Under the pieces are notes generated by a model. It did not search any database. It was not told the DNA's origin and worked only from the letters and a program-made list of their open reading frames with translations. A program made the position numbers and the translations under genes. From the NCBI GenBank assembly GCA_031257455.1, contig JAIROQ010000116.1, forward strand, positions 1-12,249: a DNA stretch of 12,249 bases, read 5' to 3'. Source of the DNA: Prevotellaceae bacterium (GTDB lineage: Bacteria > Bacteroidota > Bacteroidia > Bacteroidales > UBA932). Positions 12,213-12,249 of the stretch are shown piece by piece (position 1 is the stretch's first letter; every line of letters begins with the position of its first letter).

Positions 12213-12249
12213 TGTCATAGATTCTGTTTAATGAATCGGTGAAGAATAA

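Noticed and set aside
12158..12220. 20-codon open frame at the right edge
   Set aside because: It is very short, runs across the plus-strand promoter and resembles nothing known.

Overview
The window looks like a chromosomal stretch from a member of the Bacteroidota, most likely order Bacteroidales; the genus cannot be told from this sequence. Four things support this. The promoters match the Bacteroidetes -7 box TAnnTTTG, and one has a well-spaced -33 TTTG. Shine-Dalgarno sites are not evident. The left-edge gene encodes a FISUMP-domain (Fibrobacter succinogenes major paralogous domain) surface protein. The core genes carry Bacteroidetes-style variants: a Tgt without zinc cysteines, a cysteine-free L31, a group III phosphofructokinase and a TatA-TatC pair with no TatB.

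Layout, plus strand on the left: a FISUMP protein cut by the left edge (1-924); a 379-bp gene-free stretch with an interspersed repeat and tandem repeats (925-1303); a YhbP-like flavin split-barrel protein (1304-1729); an exported FrmB-type esterase (1807-2643); kbl (2703-3890); and rlmN (3892-4905), one base after kbl. From about 4.9 kb everything is on the minus strand. Read in transcription order from the right edge: tatA, tatC, rpmE type B, rsmE, rimO, pfkA, queE, tgt. A strong plus-strand promoter at 12182-12212 points to another gene beyond the right edge.

The theme is translation upkeep. RlmN methylates 23S rRNA (and tRNA), RsmE methylates 16S rRNA, RimO methylthiolates ribosomal protein S12, QueE and Tgt act early and late in queuosine synthesis, and RpmE is a ribosomal protein. 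Three of these (RlmN, RimO, QueE) are radical-SAM enzymes. Kbl, PfkA and the Tat translocon are unrelated housekeeping functions.

The most unusual content is between the genes. Seven intergenic regions are largely built of short tandem arrays with 7-bp (sometimes 8-bp or 17-bp) units, strung together like beads and separated by a recurring GC-rich block related to GGCTGRCGCC + GCGCTTGCCGCAA. The same unit families recur at distant sites in either orientation. At four consecutive minus-strand loci (rsmE, rimO, pfkA, tgt) the stop codon itself lies in the first repeat unit. I do not recognise this as a named element family, and it is the best candidate here for something undescribed.
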